From assembly GCF_000485595.1 (NCBI RefSeq), contig NW_014577280.1:79192-103469 (forward strand): a stretch of DNA of 24,278 nucleotides, in the 5' to 3' direction. The translations under genes were made by a program, and so were the position numbers. This DNA comes from Priapulus caudatus. Lineage: Eukaryota; Priapulida; Priapulimorpha; Priapulimorphida; Priapulidae. The notes below the pieces were generated by a model that saw only the letters and a list, made by a program, of their open reading frames with translations, did no database searches and was not told the DNA's origin. Shown here in pieces: positions 8,956 to 18,206 of this stretch; within the stretch, counting starts at the first letter, position 1, and every line of letters begins with the position of its first letter.

Positions 8956-9700
8956 GTCCCTGTATATGCCGCCTTGTCATACAGACATGATGAAGTCCCG
9001 TTAAATGCTGTCTTGTCATACAAAGTTGATGACGTACCGATAAGTGAAATCTTGTCATACAAAGCTGATGACGTCTCTTAAATGCTGCCTTGTCATACAA
9101 AGCTGATGAGGTCCCGTTAAATGCTGTCTTGTCATAAAATGCTGATGTCAACCCGTAATATGTTGTCCTGCGATACAAACCTGATGACGTCCCTGTAAAT
9201 GCCGCATTGCCATGCAAAGCTGATGACGTCCCTTAAATGCTGCCTTGTCATACAAAGCTGATGAGGTCCCGTTAAAGGCTGTCTTGTCATAAAATGCTGA
9301 TGACGTTCCTGTCATTGCTGTCTTGCCATACAAAGCTGGTGATGTCCATATAAATACAGTCTTGTCATAGAAAGCTGATGTCAACCCGTAATATGTTGTC
9401 TTGCGATACAAACCTGATAACGTCCCTGTAAATGCCGCATTGTCATGCAAAGCTGATGACGTCACTGTAAATGCCGCCTTGTCATGCAAAGCTGATGACG
9501 TTCTCGGGGACATTGTCTCCGCATTTAGGCTTAGTGATGTCTTCCTGAAAGCCAGCTCCTCATCAAAACTTGACGACATCGCAACAGAAGCCGTACATTC
9601 CTACAATTTTGATGACGTCGTCGTAGCACGCTGCCCTTGCTCATGCAAAGTTGATGACTCCTTTGCAGAAAATAGTGCTCTAACAGAGGCTTGATGACGT
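8956..9700 (+). repeat. 39-bp tandem array encoding a 13-residue repeat
   Basis: About 19 units starting with GTC, consensus protein V-P-V-N-A-A-L-S-Y-K-A-D-D on the plus strand. Units 1-3 (8956-9072) and units 13-18 (9422-9658) read in one frame without stops. Units 15-17 differ greatly in sequence yet keep exactly 39 bp and the closing (S/D)-D-(V/I). Middle units carry one-base deletions (38 bp at 9073 and 9228), TAC-to-TAA or TAG stops (for example 9266-9304 and 9344-9379), and 36+42 bp pairs. A block of units appears duplicated (9073-9227 resembles 9228-9460 with insertions). It looks like a decayed or mis-assembled repetitive coding exon. The protein family is unknown to me. The minus strand is also open for long stretches but lacks this conservation in its divergent units. 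Confidence 0.7.
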
Positions 9701-10437
9701 CATTATGGAGGCTGCCATCTAGTGCTGTCCTTGCGACGTCCTGCGACCTCTCGTGCATGTCCGCAGCACCATCGTCGTGAAATACGCCTGCTCGTCACAC
9801 GGGGAATCACCCCCCCCCCCGCGGGTTCTTTACATGACGCCGCGTAAGAAACGCCTCGGGGTTTATCGCTGAGCTAGCCATTACATCAAGCATGCAGACA
9901 GTTAATTTTCCTGAAAGCTCCAGCATTTATTGCGGGATGCAAACGCCCCCCCCCACCCTCCATCAAAGATGCAGAGGCGGGAGCCAGCGCGCATCCACCT
10001 GCACATCTCGCAATATCGCCCCGACGAAAATTGAGTTAGCGATGCTGCGAGTCAGCGTGCTGTACGTACGTTATACAGGCACTCTGGCTAATTGTAACAG
10101 GGGAGCACGAAAACTGTATTTACGAACGAACGCGCTCCTGAGAGAGAAATGCAGGCACCGTAATTCGGTGATATGAGTAGCGGATGAGAGATAAATGTTT
10201 CACGCGGATCACTATAAGACATCGTCGTGCGCTGGGCGGCGGCTTTGAAACACAGAGACAGAGAGAACACTTAAACATGTTTAGGGAATTTTTATTTCGA
10301 AAACGGGTTTCATCTCTTGTTGTGCGCTGCCATCGCCGCGTCGTTATTATAATTATGACCTCTATAGATATTACACGCGGAGACTTCTATCGCGAAATAA
10401 ACTCTATTTGAAGACACATGCACGTACATACGCGCGT

Positions 10438-10439
<2 letters not shown>
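9701..10439. other. Non-coding stretch with two poly-C runs
   Basis: Contains homopolymer C runs at about 9810 and 9946. Several 60-95 codon frames exist but show no recognisable features. No promoter, RNA gene or inverted repeat stood out. Confidence 0.4.
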
Positions 10440-10477
<38 letters not shown>

Positions 10478-10590
10478 AACGAGACACACACCCGCACTCA
10501 CACCCCACCCACCCACAACACATCACAAACACACCCAGCCACACACAACACACACACACAGCACACACACACCACACACACACACACACA
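10440..10590. repeat. CA-rich microsatellite cluster
   Basis: A pure CA run (about 10440-10474) followed by irregular CA/CCA DNA with single-base interruptions to about 10590. Confidence 0.93.
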
Positions 10591-10599
10591 TGGTAATGC

Positions 10600-10920
10600 A
10601 TGGTAATCGTCCCTTAACGTAGTGATTTAGGAAACAAAGACGATATCACGGCCAACGCGTTCATTCGTGCTCCGATCGAATCAGAGTATAGTGTTCACTG
10701 TGCGGGTCTATCGCTTTTGGCGCCTCTACTCGGCACTTCAGGCTTTCGCTAACACTGACAGCGCCTGGGTCGTGGTTAGACGTGCATTGTTTTTCTAATA
10801 ACGAGTTTATCACGGCGCGTAGTGACTGGAGGCAAACGTTCGCTGTACACTTTATTTAACATCGTCAAAGCAAACACGAAACGAGAGAATGTCAATACTT
10901 CAGGCCGCCACTCGGGCAAG
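10600..10920. other. Unrecognised stretch
   Basis: Mixed-composition sequence between CA repeats and the composite repeat units. No coding, RNA or repeat signal that I can support. Confidence 0.4.
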
Positions 10921-10923
10921 CAC

Positions 10924-10954
<31 letters not shown>

Positions 10955-10962
10955 ATATATAT
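10921..10962. repeat. (TA)n microsatellite
   Basis: Imperfect TA run directly abutting the ACTAGC start of composite unit A. The same arrangement (short TA run, then ACTAGC) precedes unit B. Confidence 0.9.
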
Positions 10963-11094
10963 ACTAGCGGGACCGGCGTTGCCCGGGGAAATCAGTCGCG
11001 TTACTCAGCTGGTGACCGCTTGGTTGAAAGGAAAATAGGTCAAAATACCCCAAAAAATCTAACTATTATCTATCCATGGCACATCCATGGCTAT

Positions 11095-11395
11095 CCATCC
11101 ATCCATCCATCCCATTCCATGCAATGCGACCCTCCCATCGCACCGCGACTAATCCCATATCAATCTTATCCGCATCCCATCTCATCACATTCAGTGCCAT
11201 CACCATGCATGCAATGCCATATCATCCATCCATATCCCATCCCTCCACTTCCGCATCCATCCATACATCCATGCCATCCCATCCCATGCCATCCCATGCG
11301 ATCCCATGCCATCCATCTTATGCCAAACCCGATGCCATCGCATGCCATCCCATCGCATGCATCCCATCCGCATCCCATCCCATCCCATCCAAACA
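11095..11395. repeat. CCATC/CCATG satellite, sub-block A1
   Basis: Irregular tandem CCATC, CCATCCCATGC and related 4-6 bp units. The long frames here (HPSIPSHP or GWDGMGW-type) are repeat shadows on both strands. Confidence 0.93.
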
Positions 11396-11574
11396 GTAAA
11401 AAATAATAAGAAAGCAAATAGATAAAGAGACATTAAAATAAAAATAATTAACAAACTAAAAAAATAATAAATTTAATCAATTAATAAATTAAAATAACTA
11501 AAAATGAAAAATAATACATACTAAAGAGGTAGGTAAAAGGAAAAGGGAAAGGAAATCTAACTATCTATTCTATC

Positions 11575-11853
11575 ATGCATCCATCCATCCATCTATCCCA
11601 TTCCATGCCATGCCATCCCATCCATCGCACCGCATCCTCCCATCCATATCGCAGTCCATCCTCATCCCATCACATTCAGTGGCCATCCTGCCATGCCATG
11701 CCATCCCATGCAATGCGCATCCCATGATCCCATCCCATCCCATCCCATCCATCCGATCGCAGCGGCATCCCATCATCCCATCCATCCCATCCCATGCCAT
11801 CCCATCCATGCCATCGCATGCCCATCCCATCATCCCATCCATCCCATCGCAAA
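11575..11853. repeat. CCATC/CCATG satellite, sub-block A2
   Basis: Same satellite as the previous block, again followed by an AAACAGTAAAATATAATAAG-type AT-rich tail, which shows that satellite and tail were duplicated together. Confidence 0.93.
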
Positions 11854-12029
11854 CAGTAAAATATAATAAGAAATCAAAAGATAAAAAAACATTAAAACTA
11901 AAAATAATTAATAAACTAAAAAAATAATAAATTAAATAAATTAATACAATTAAAAATTAATAAAAAATAAAAAATAATAAATACTAAAGAGGTAAGTAAA
12001 GGGAAAAAAAAGAGGAAAAAATAAGTTCC

Positions 12030-12120
12030 CCAGCTGGGACTCGAACCCGGAATTCAGGTGTAGCAAAAGTATGTTGTACTGATGAGCCCACTGTGCGATC
12101 ACGTTTATACACCATGGATT
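12030..12120 (-). repeat. tRNA-like (SINE-type) segment in unit A
   Basis: On the minus strand GGTTCGAGTCC (12037-12047) is a perfect Pol III B box, with an A-box-like GTGGGCTCATCAGT about 45 bp upstream. The arms do not fold into a full cloverleaf with matching acceptor ends by eye, so I call it a tRNA-derived repeat head and not a tRNA gene. Confidence 0.5.
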
Positions 12121-12219
12121 CAGACGAGATGTTGTGTGTACGTACGTGACCGCCATCTATTGATCAATAGAATTTTTTATGAATGTTTCACTTTTTAACT
12201 TTTTTAAATTTTGTTTCAG

Positions 12220-12303
12220 CCAGAACCACCTCTAAAAATAACGTGCAGACGTGCTGATTCTGAAAATATCTTTAGTTTTCCTCTTGGCTGCGGAGTTCTC
12301 TAG
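12220..12303 (+). other. Exon-like ORF after a splice acceptor, unit A
   Basis: A polypyrimidine tract and TTTTGTTTCAG end at 12219. The frame that follows reads PEPPLKITCRRADSENIF and stops with TAG at 12301, 27 residues in all. The equivalent spot in unit B reads LEPPARRGDSDIIF in the same relative frame. Family unknown. It could be the last coding exon of a captured or ancestral gene. Confidence 0.35.
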
Positions 12304-12555
12304 TTATGAGCGAACACACAAATTCGGCTGAACAACTTTATATATACTAGCAGACTTTAATACCCGTACAACGACCAGATCGTGCCTTAAAATATAAACT
12401 TCATGTAAGTGACACAGTTGAAGTTCAATATTTCATGCAACTGAAAAGAAAACAGACAATAAAATTTTGGAAGAAACAAAGAGGCAATTCTATAAGTGAG
12501 CAGGAGGAAAAAGTGTCAGTTCGTGACCACTTGTTGAAAGGAAATACCCCAAAAT

Positions 12556-12644
12556 CTATCTATCTATATCTATCTATCTATCTATTATCATTATCTATCT
12601 ATCTATCTATCTTCTATATATATATCTATCTATCTATCTATCTA

Positions 12645-12694
<50 letters not shown>

Positions 12695-13040
12695 TATCTA
12701 TCTATTATCTATCCTATTATCTATCTATCTATCCTATCTATCCATCTATCCATCCATCCATCCATTCCATCCAGCCATCCTTCCATCCCATTCCATCCAT
12801 TCGCATGGCATGCCATGCCATGCCATGCCAACCATGCCATGCATCCCATCTCATCCTATCCTATCCAATCCATCCCATCCTATGCCACCCATGCCACCCA
12901 TGCCATCCATGCCATGCGCATTCCATCCATCCCATCCTCTTTATCCCATCCTCTTCTATCCCATGCCATTCTATGCTCCTGGAATTCGATGCGATCCCAT
13001 TGCATCCGACCCCATCCCATCCCATCGCATTCAATCCCAA
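12556..13040. repeat. CTAT then CCATC satellite in unit B
   Basis: TATC tetranucleotide repeat (about 12556-12745) with frequent one-base drop-outs, grading into CCATC/CCATGC satellite to about 13035. The gradation suggests the CCATC units evolved from, or alongside, the CTAT tract. Confidence 0.93.
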
Positions 13041-13259
13041 ACAATAAAAAATAATAAAAATAATATAAAGAAAAAAACATGAAAATAATAATAAATAATA
13101 TGTAGTAATAATAATAATAGTAAAAATACTAAAGTAATTTTTTTAAATATTAACTTAAATTTTTATTAATGAATGTAGTAAAAATTATTTTGAAATTAAC
13201 GCTGAAGTGGCAGAAGTACATACTAAGAGATCAAAAAGTTAAGGGAATTTTTTTTCCCT

Positions 13260-13330
13260 TGGCTGGATTTGAACCGGAAACCGAGCTCCTACGTATCGCT
13301 ACGTCGGAGTCAAAGAGTGCGGAATAATCC
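13260..13330 (-). repeat. tRNA-like (SINE-type) segment in unit B
   Basis: Minus strand carries GGTTCAAATCC (13265-13275), a canonical B box, in the same place relative to the AT-rich block as in unit A. The expected A box is degenerate. Not a functional tRNA by inspection. Confidence 0.45.
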
Positions 13331-13474
13331 CAGCGTATGTGATGATTGTAAATCAATTAACACTACCAATAATGTAATAATCTGTACGCACGCGCCATGT
13401 ATATTGAGAATAGCTTTTTTCGAATTTTTTGACGTTAATACAATTTTTTTTAACTTCTTATATTTTTGTCTCAG

Positions 13475-13531
13475 CTAGAACCACCTGCAAGACGTGGTGA
13501 TTCTGATATTATCTTCAGGTACCGCGATTAG
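13475..13531 (+). other. Exon-like ORF after a splice acceptor, unit B
   Basis: TTTTTGTCTCAG ends at 13474; the frame reads LEPPARRGDSDIIFRYRD then TAG, 18 residues. The EPP, RR, DS and IF residues are shared with the unit A version, while the sequence between and after them differs in length. A GGTACC at about 13518 could hide a weak donor. Confidence 0.3.
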
Positions 13532-13560
13532 TTAAAAATCACGGAGAAAAGCGAGGTCAA

Positions 13561-13569
13561 ACAAACACA

Positions 13570-13605
<36 letters not shown>

Positions 13606-13670
13606 CACACAAGCACACCGCACAACCACACACAACACACAATTAGCCTCTTTATAGTAAGGATATATAT

Positions 13671-13702
<32 letters not shown>

Positions 13703-13705
13703 ATA
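13561..13705. repeat. CA then TA microsatellites before copy 2
   Basis: CA run (about 13561-13602), irregular CA/CCACA DNA to about 13640, short unique text, then TA run (about 13662-13705) that abuts the copy 2 boundary. The region before copy 1 has a CA run followed by the N gap, so the same TA run may be hidden there. Confidence 0.9.
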
Positions 13706-14491
13706 TACGACAATTAAGCTGACGGAATGTGTGCAGTGGACCGCGAATGAAATCATATCGGCGTATCGCAGTGTTTGACAAACAACGCACAGCGTCTGCC
13801 TTGGTGCACACGCCTGTTCACACACGCGGTTTTAAATTGCGATATATAATACACAGTGCTTCAAGGGATAACGGATCTCAGGTATAGAGGATCACCAGTT
13901 AGCATTTTCATTTTTTTAAGCAAAACTAAACGAGCTCGTAAAAACGAATGTTACCTTTTCGAACGCTAACCACTGGCCTTTTAACATCGGAACATCTTTT
14001 AGTCAAGCGGTCATGACGTCAGTAGTTTTCGCTTCCTTTTTACTTGGCGTTTCCGTTTGTGACGCGCTTAGGAGACGATAAAAGAGAAAGGGTGTTCGAA
14101 AAAAGGTAAGTGCACAAAACGCCAGGAATTCTAAAAGTTAAATAGAATGGTTTGAATAACATATTATATTAACTATGTTTGTCAGTTTTATGAGATTTAT
14201 TTGCGAATGTTTCATAAATAAACAGGGGGCAAATTCAATTGCGCCCAGACAAAGAATAACGGATCATAATTTAATGTTTTGTTTATGACATAAATTATTA
14301 TTTACGAAAAAAAGCAACTTTGAAAAATAAGGTATTATTATTACTTCTTATCTATATATTGAAAATAATGTATTATTATTACTTCTTAGCTTTATATTGA
14401 AAATAATTTATTATTATTACTTTATATATATAAATACATATAATTTAATTTTAAGAGTCAAATATTTAGAAACAAGATCGATCTCACAGTG

Positions 14492-16244
14492 ATGAAAACC
14501 ATAAAAGCAAAGCTCACATCGAAAGAAGAATGCGTTAAAAAAAATCAGGAGCCCGTCCAACCCAAGTCCCACACGTGCAAAAGGTCAAAGCAGTGCAGGG
14601 AGTATGGTGAGGCCAGAACGCCAGCAGGGTCTGAGGGTCAGGAGGGCCCTATTTGCCATTCGGGAGAATGAGGTATCAATCAGGCAGGCAGTCGTGATAA
14701 CGAGTTGTCATTTGGGGTATTTATATAGGAGGCTGTCGGAAGAAGTAGAAGATTTATGAGAAAAAGGGTCATCACAAGTGTTCACGATAGAGAAGAAGAA
14801 GAAGCGATGGCAAGATGGCTGCGTGAGATGGCGGAAAAAGGAATGGGGCTGAGGCCGGGAGAATTCTTGGATTTGTCCAGATTATTGTTGAACGTGAGAA
14901 TACCGGTCAACTCCGTTCAAAATAACAGGCCAGCCATGATTGGTATTATGTTCATGAAGAGAAACTGCCAGATAGTGCAAATGACGGTAAGGAAACGCCG
15001 CTTAAAAATTGCGGCAACAGCAAGCAGCGGCTGATGTATGTTCTGTGGGTCCTGGATGGGTAAAATGATGCCCCTTTCTTGGTGTATCCTTCACCTCAGC
15101 ACGTGGATACAATCACTGACTGGGGCAATTGAAGGCGTCGAATTGCCTACACAGAAAAGGTGGATGGATGCAGATACGTTCTGCAAATTATTAAAAATTT
15201 TGACAAACATGCGGCACGGAGAAACCAGTTGTACTGTTGATAGACAGTGTAAGCAGCCATGTACACATAGCGCTTTTGAAGATGCAGCAAGGGAGCTTGA
15301 AATATATCGAATTGTCCCGAAGCCACCCATTGATGCAGCCCCTAGATAAAGATGTGTTCGGAACTTGAAGGCAAAGTGGCACCAGGTTGTAAGACACAAC
15401 ACAAGAGACCACCCAGGCATTCCAATAGGAAAGGTAAACTTTGGGCAGAAAAACTAAAAGAAGCCTTTCTATTTATTCTACAAGCCTGACCATCATAAAT
15501 AGCTTTAAAGCTCCGGTATATATCTGTCGACAGCACTGTAATATCATCAAACCAGCTAATACAGTGATCACGTATATTGATGCAAGAGAGGCCCCACAAG
15601 AAGCAGCACCACATGACCACACTTGCAGTGAGCTTGGAAGGCATCAGGGGCATTGGAGCATAGCGAGTGTCTTGTCACATCCGACCGGGGAGACGTATCA
15701 CAGACGCATCCAGGAGGGATACGACATAGAAGGGAAGTCTCTCTGCTTTGATGCGTACAGACAACTGTACATGAAAGCAAACGGTAGAGACACGGTCATC
15801 ACAGCACCCCCCAGAAACCGAACAGCTGCTGTCAATTCTGACAACATATCACCATCCGTGCGAGAAGCACTTCTGTTCACCCGCTGCTCCGAAACAAGAC
15901 CAAAGCGGTTATAGTGCTGAACACCTTGCTGATAACTTGACGTCTGCCGAGGGTATTAGGATAATGGCGCTGAGGCAGTTAGATAAGATCAGAGTTTTTG
16001 CTGACAAGGAGAAAAAGGCAAAGCTGCGATACAGAAAGCAAAAAAGTCATACGAAAAAAAACAAAGCGAAACACATGACGAGAGAATGTTGCATGCATAG
16101 GGTGTAAAATGCGTGGATGGACGATACAGGCCGGAAGCCAGTGGGTCCAGTGTGCGAGTGTAATGGGTGGATACACTCAGACTGTTCTACCATTGACATT
16201 CCACCAGACGATGCATCCTTCTGTTGCCCGGAGTGTAGCCATAG
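14492..16244 (+). pseudogene. pogo/Tigger-class DDE transposase, copy 2, many frame breaks
   Basis: Same order of domains as copy 1: N-terminal HTH, CENP-B-type domain (WLREMAEKGMGLRPGEF at about 14818), DDE core and PHD finger, split over at least five frames. It shares copy 1's extra G (at TTTGGGG about 14713) and the missing stretch that should hold the first catalytic Asp. Added one-base changes break the PHD Cys region and the stop (GTGTAGCC for GTGTCAGCC near 16235). Not translatable as written. Confidence 0.8.
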
Positions 16245-16466
16245 TGTATGTGTCGGGGTGCGAGTAGGGATATGTGTATTTTAAATTTGTACCTAATGTC
16301 AACTGCATAATATGCAACTAAGTTTTGTGATGATTTTTTGCTTCAATGTTCCTGTATTTATTTTACACTGATAGATTACCTTGCTTATTTTATTTTAGAT
16401 TAGTAAACATTAATACTTATGTCATCATAAATGTAGATGTAATATGCTGTTTTTCTCCAATTTCAG

Positions 16467-17042
16467 ACACTCATTCAGAGACAATTCAGAGGCTGCTCTT
16501 CTAGTAATCCGTTTGTGACACTGCCTTTCGACCTCTGAGTCTGGATTAGCTTACCTGTAGTAAATGTCAGACTTGGAAAATGCGGTTATAAAGGGCTAAT
16601 CATCACTACATCATACGGCCCCGATTGACTGATCCAAAGACTCTATTGTCAGTCGATAGGGAATACACAAACATACATATCTCAGATCATGCTTGTGTGG
16701 ATTCCCCTTTGACTGATTTAGCATCCAAATGCATGACATGGTAACAGATGTAAAGAAGGAAATTACCCTTCGGGATGTTGCAGGACTTGCATTAGGACAG
16801 CGTCCTAGGGGTATAGCTGGATCATTTAGATCCATAATGGATGCTGGGGGAAGTGTTTTTGCAGAACAACTGGAGAACTGTTTCCAGTTTCTCTCCATGG
16901 CCTGCACCTATGTTAGTGGGTGGTGTGTGGTATTACCATGGAATTACATTGGTGCAGAATCATGAGAAGCCTTTGTCTTGACTTCTCTAAGAAGTGCATC
17001 TTACTATAATTTGGCGATGTTGTATGTATGTATGTATGTTAA
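16467..17042 (+). pseudogene. HIRAN-like exon, copy 2, frame-broken
   Basis: Begins after the conserved acceptor at 16466 and ends with the same TATG repeat and TAA. The central block (MHDMVTDVKKEITLRDVAGL to GGSVFAE) is intact at about 16729-16870, but the flanking parts have single-base indels. The GHVPRG block reads GQRPRG here. Confidence 0.6.
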
Positions 17043-17140
17043 TGAAATGCTCCGTCAGTTTGGATCCAAATAGCGCCAAATTCACAGAAGAATCGATGAG
17101 TACACGGGACGGGTTGTAAACTATACTCGGTGAAAACGTT

Positions 17141-17576
17141 TGTTCGTCTTAAAAGACAAAAAGAAAACTAAAAAGGTAAAGATTTGGCCTGAAAATAGGG
17201 GGCGCTGTTTGGTTTTCGTTCTGTTTGTATTTCGTTTTGTTTCAACAGGTTTCAATTTCGTGTTGTACTGTGTCTGTGTGTCTGAGATTTTGGTAAAGCC
17301 CATAATGTAAGTAGAAATAACCATGTAATAATGAGTTAAATACTCGTACTATTTGGCCATAGTTTCCCATATGAATGTACAAGTTGAATTTCATCAGACC
17401 AGATTTTTTTTTGGAAGTCTGCATGCTGTCAGTGTACGGGTGTTCTTGAACACCGATCTCTTCACAAGCGGTCGATCACAAGCACTGTAATATACGTCGT
17501 CCGGCAGAGTGCAACATGCGTAGAAATAAGTGATCACAACACGCAATATTACCTGGTCGGCGACACAGTGGAAACT
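17141..17576. other. Unrecognised stretch
   Basis: AT-leaning DNA just past the end of copy 2. No coding or RNA signal recognised. Confidence 0.4.
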
Positions 17577-17611
17577 GCGAAGCACGTAATATTAGTTATT
17601 ACGTGCTACGC
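17577..17611. repeat. 15-bp stem hairpin around TTAGT
   Basis: Arms GCGAAGCACGTAATA and TATTACGTGCTACGC pair at 14 of 15 positions around a five-base loop. It lies 30 bp before the TTAGGG-bearing inverted-repeat element, and its right arm leads into AGCCAAGTGGTTAATC, which resembles a tRNA A box. Confidence 0.75.
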
Positions 17612-17641
17612 AGCCAAGTGGTTAATCAGTCGCGCCCGGTT

Positions 17642-17829
17642 CAAGGATAGAGAACAATGGGTCCCAATAAAACCAATGTCATTTACATCAATATAAATAT
17701 ATATTATTATCAATATAATAGGTTAGGGTTTAGGTTAGGGTTTATTGTTAGGGTTAGGGTTAGGTTAGAATTAGGGTTAGGGTTAGGGTTGGCAATTGGT
17801 TTTATTGGGACCCATGTTCTCTATCCTTG
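17642..17829. mobile_element. 188-bp inverted-repeat element (MITE-like) with TTAGGG core
   Basis: Left arm 17642-17677 starts CAAGGATAGAGAACAATGGG. The right arm 17795-17829, reverse-complemented, starts CAAGGATAGAGAACATGGG and matches for the whole 35-36 bp with a single one-base indel. Between the arms lie an AT-rich segment and TTAGGG-like repeats. Size and arm length fit a non-autonomous DNA transposon. Flanks share GCGCC but no clean target duplication is visible. Family not recognised. Confidence 0.75.
17720..17792. repeat. TTAGGG-type repeats inside the inverted-repeat element
   Basis: About ten TTAGGG/TTAGG(T)-like units with small interruptions. TTAGGG is the telomere repeat of most animals outside insects and some other arthropods. 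Here it is enclosed by inverted arms, so it is not a chromosome end. Confidence 0.9.
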
Positions 17830-18103
17830 GCGCGCCGGACCTACCAGCCATTCACATCTTCTATATTCTAACTTTGTAGTCCGTATCATCAACCAGTACA
17901 TAGCATACAATAACATCATTTGCTGTGTGGTGTGTGTATTTCCCTGTGTATTGCCAAACAAATGGTTAATGTGTTGCGTGTAAGCATGATTGCACATGTA
18001 TTGTATGACATCTCAACCATAAAAAACAACATGTGCAACAACTAAATCTCCATATAACACTTACACATACACTACTGCACTGGTAACCACATGCATCACA
18101 GTC

Positions 18104-18137
18104 ACTAGGCCCGCGCGTAGCGCGGGTTTCAGCTAGT
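18104..18137. repeat. GC hairpin bounded by ACTAG/CTAGT
   Basis: CCCGCGC (18110-18116), loop GTA, GCGCGGG (18120-18126), the whole flanked by ACTAG at 18104 and CTAGT at 18133. Read on the minus strand it starts ACTAGCTGAAACCCGCGC, which resembles the starts of composite units A and B, so it may be the terminus of a related repeat in opposite orientation. Confidence 0.65.
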
Positions 18138-18206
18138 TGAAACAAATGCCTGAGAGCAAGGCAATGAAGCTGGTTGTCGAAATCATTCACATCGCATATT
18201 GAGATA

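Larger units (their letters stand above)
10963..12345. mobile_element. Composite repeat unit A (ACTAGC ... satellite ... tRNA-like ... exon-like)
   Basis: Begins ACTAGCGGGACCGGCG. A GTGACCGCTTGGTTGAAAGG block leads to TACCCCAAAA and two successive sub-blocks of CCATC-type satellite, each followed by an AT-rich AACAGTAAAA(A/T)ATAATAAG block ending ACTAAAGAGGTAGGTAAA (about 11050-11557 and 11558-12020). A tRNA-like segment and an exon-like ORF close the unit. Unit B repeats the same order. The ACTAGC-plus-GC-rich start resembles termini of widespread invertebrate interspersed repeats, but I cannot name the class. Confidence 0.6.
12346..13531. mobile_element. Composite repeat unit B
   Basis: Second, diverged copy of the composite unit, head-to-tail with unit A. 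It starts ACTAGCAGAC, has the GTTGAAAGGAAATACCCC block (about 12533), CTAT then CCATC satellite, an AAACAATAAAAAATAATA tail, a tRNA-like B box at 13265-13275 on the minus strand, and an acceptor plus exon-like ORF at 13475. It has only one satellite block where unit A has two, and a longer region (about 180 bp) between ACTAGC and GTTGAAAGG. Confidence 0.6.
13706..17140 (+). mobile_element. pogo/Tigger-PHD plus HIRAN unit, copy 2
   Basis: Collinear with 5002-8494 over its whole length but about 58 bp shorter. Differences are overwhelmingly one- or two-base insertions and deletions, often in homopolymers, with few substitutions (for example CGAAATTGCC against CGAATTGCC, and ACACCAAGAAAGG against ACACAGAAAAGG). 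Homology ends at about 17140; the flanks differ after that. That pattern is typical of unpolished long-read sequence, but a real old copy cannot be excluded from one sequence. Confidence 0.8.

Noticed and set aside
8888-9579. Minus-strand protein of TSSALYDKAAF repeats (two frames of 109 and 143 codons)
   Set aside because: It is the reverse reading of the same 39-bp array. In the divergent units the residue pattern is kept on the plus strand, not on this one.
8956-9700. CRISPR-like repeat-spacer array
   Set aside because: Units are contiguous 39-bp tandem repeats with no unique spacers, in an animal genome, and they encode a protein repeat.
10822-13082. Ser/His/Pro or Met/Gly/Trp-rich ORFs up to 215 codons
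   Set aside because: Readings of CCATC/CTAT satellite, open on both strands because the repeat lacks stop codons.
12030-13330. Functional tRNA genes on the minus strand
   Set aside because: B boxes are good but acceptor and D arms do not pair by eye, A boxes are weak, and both lie at equivalent places in repeat units; SINE-type heads fit better.
17720-17792. Chromosome end or fusion point marked by TTAGGG
   Set aside because: The repeats are short, interrupted and enclosed by inverted arms of a small element.
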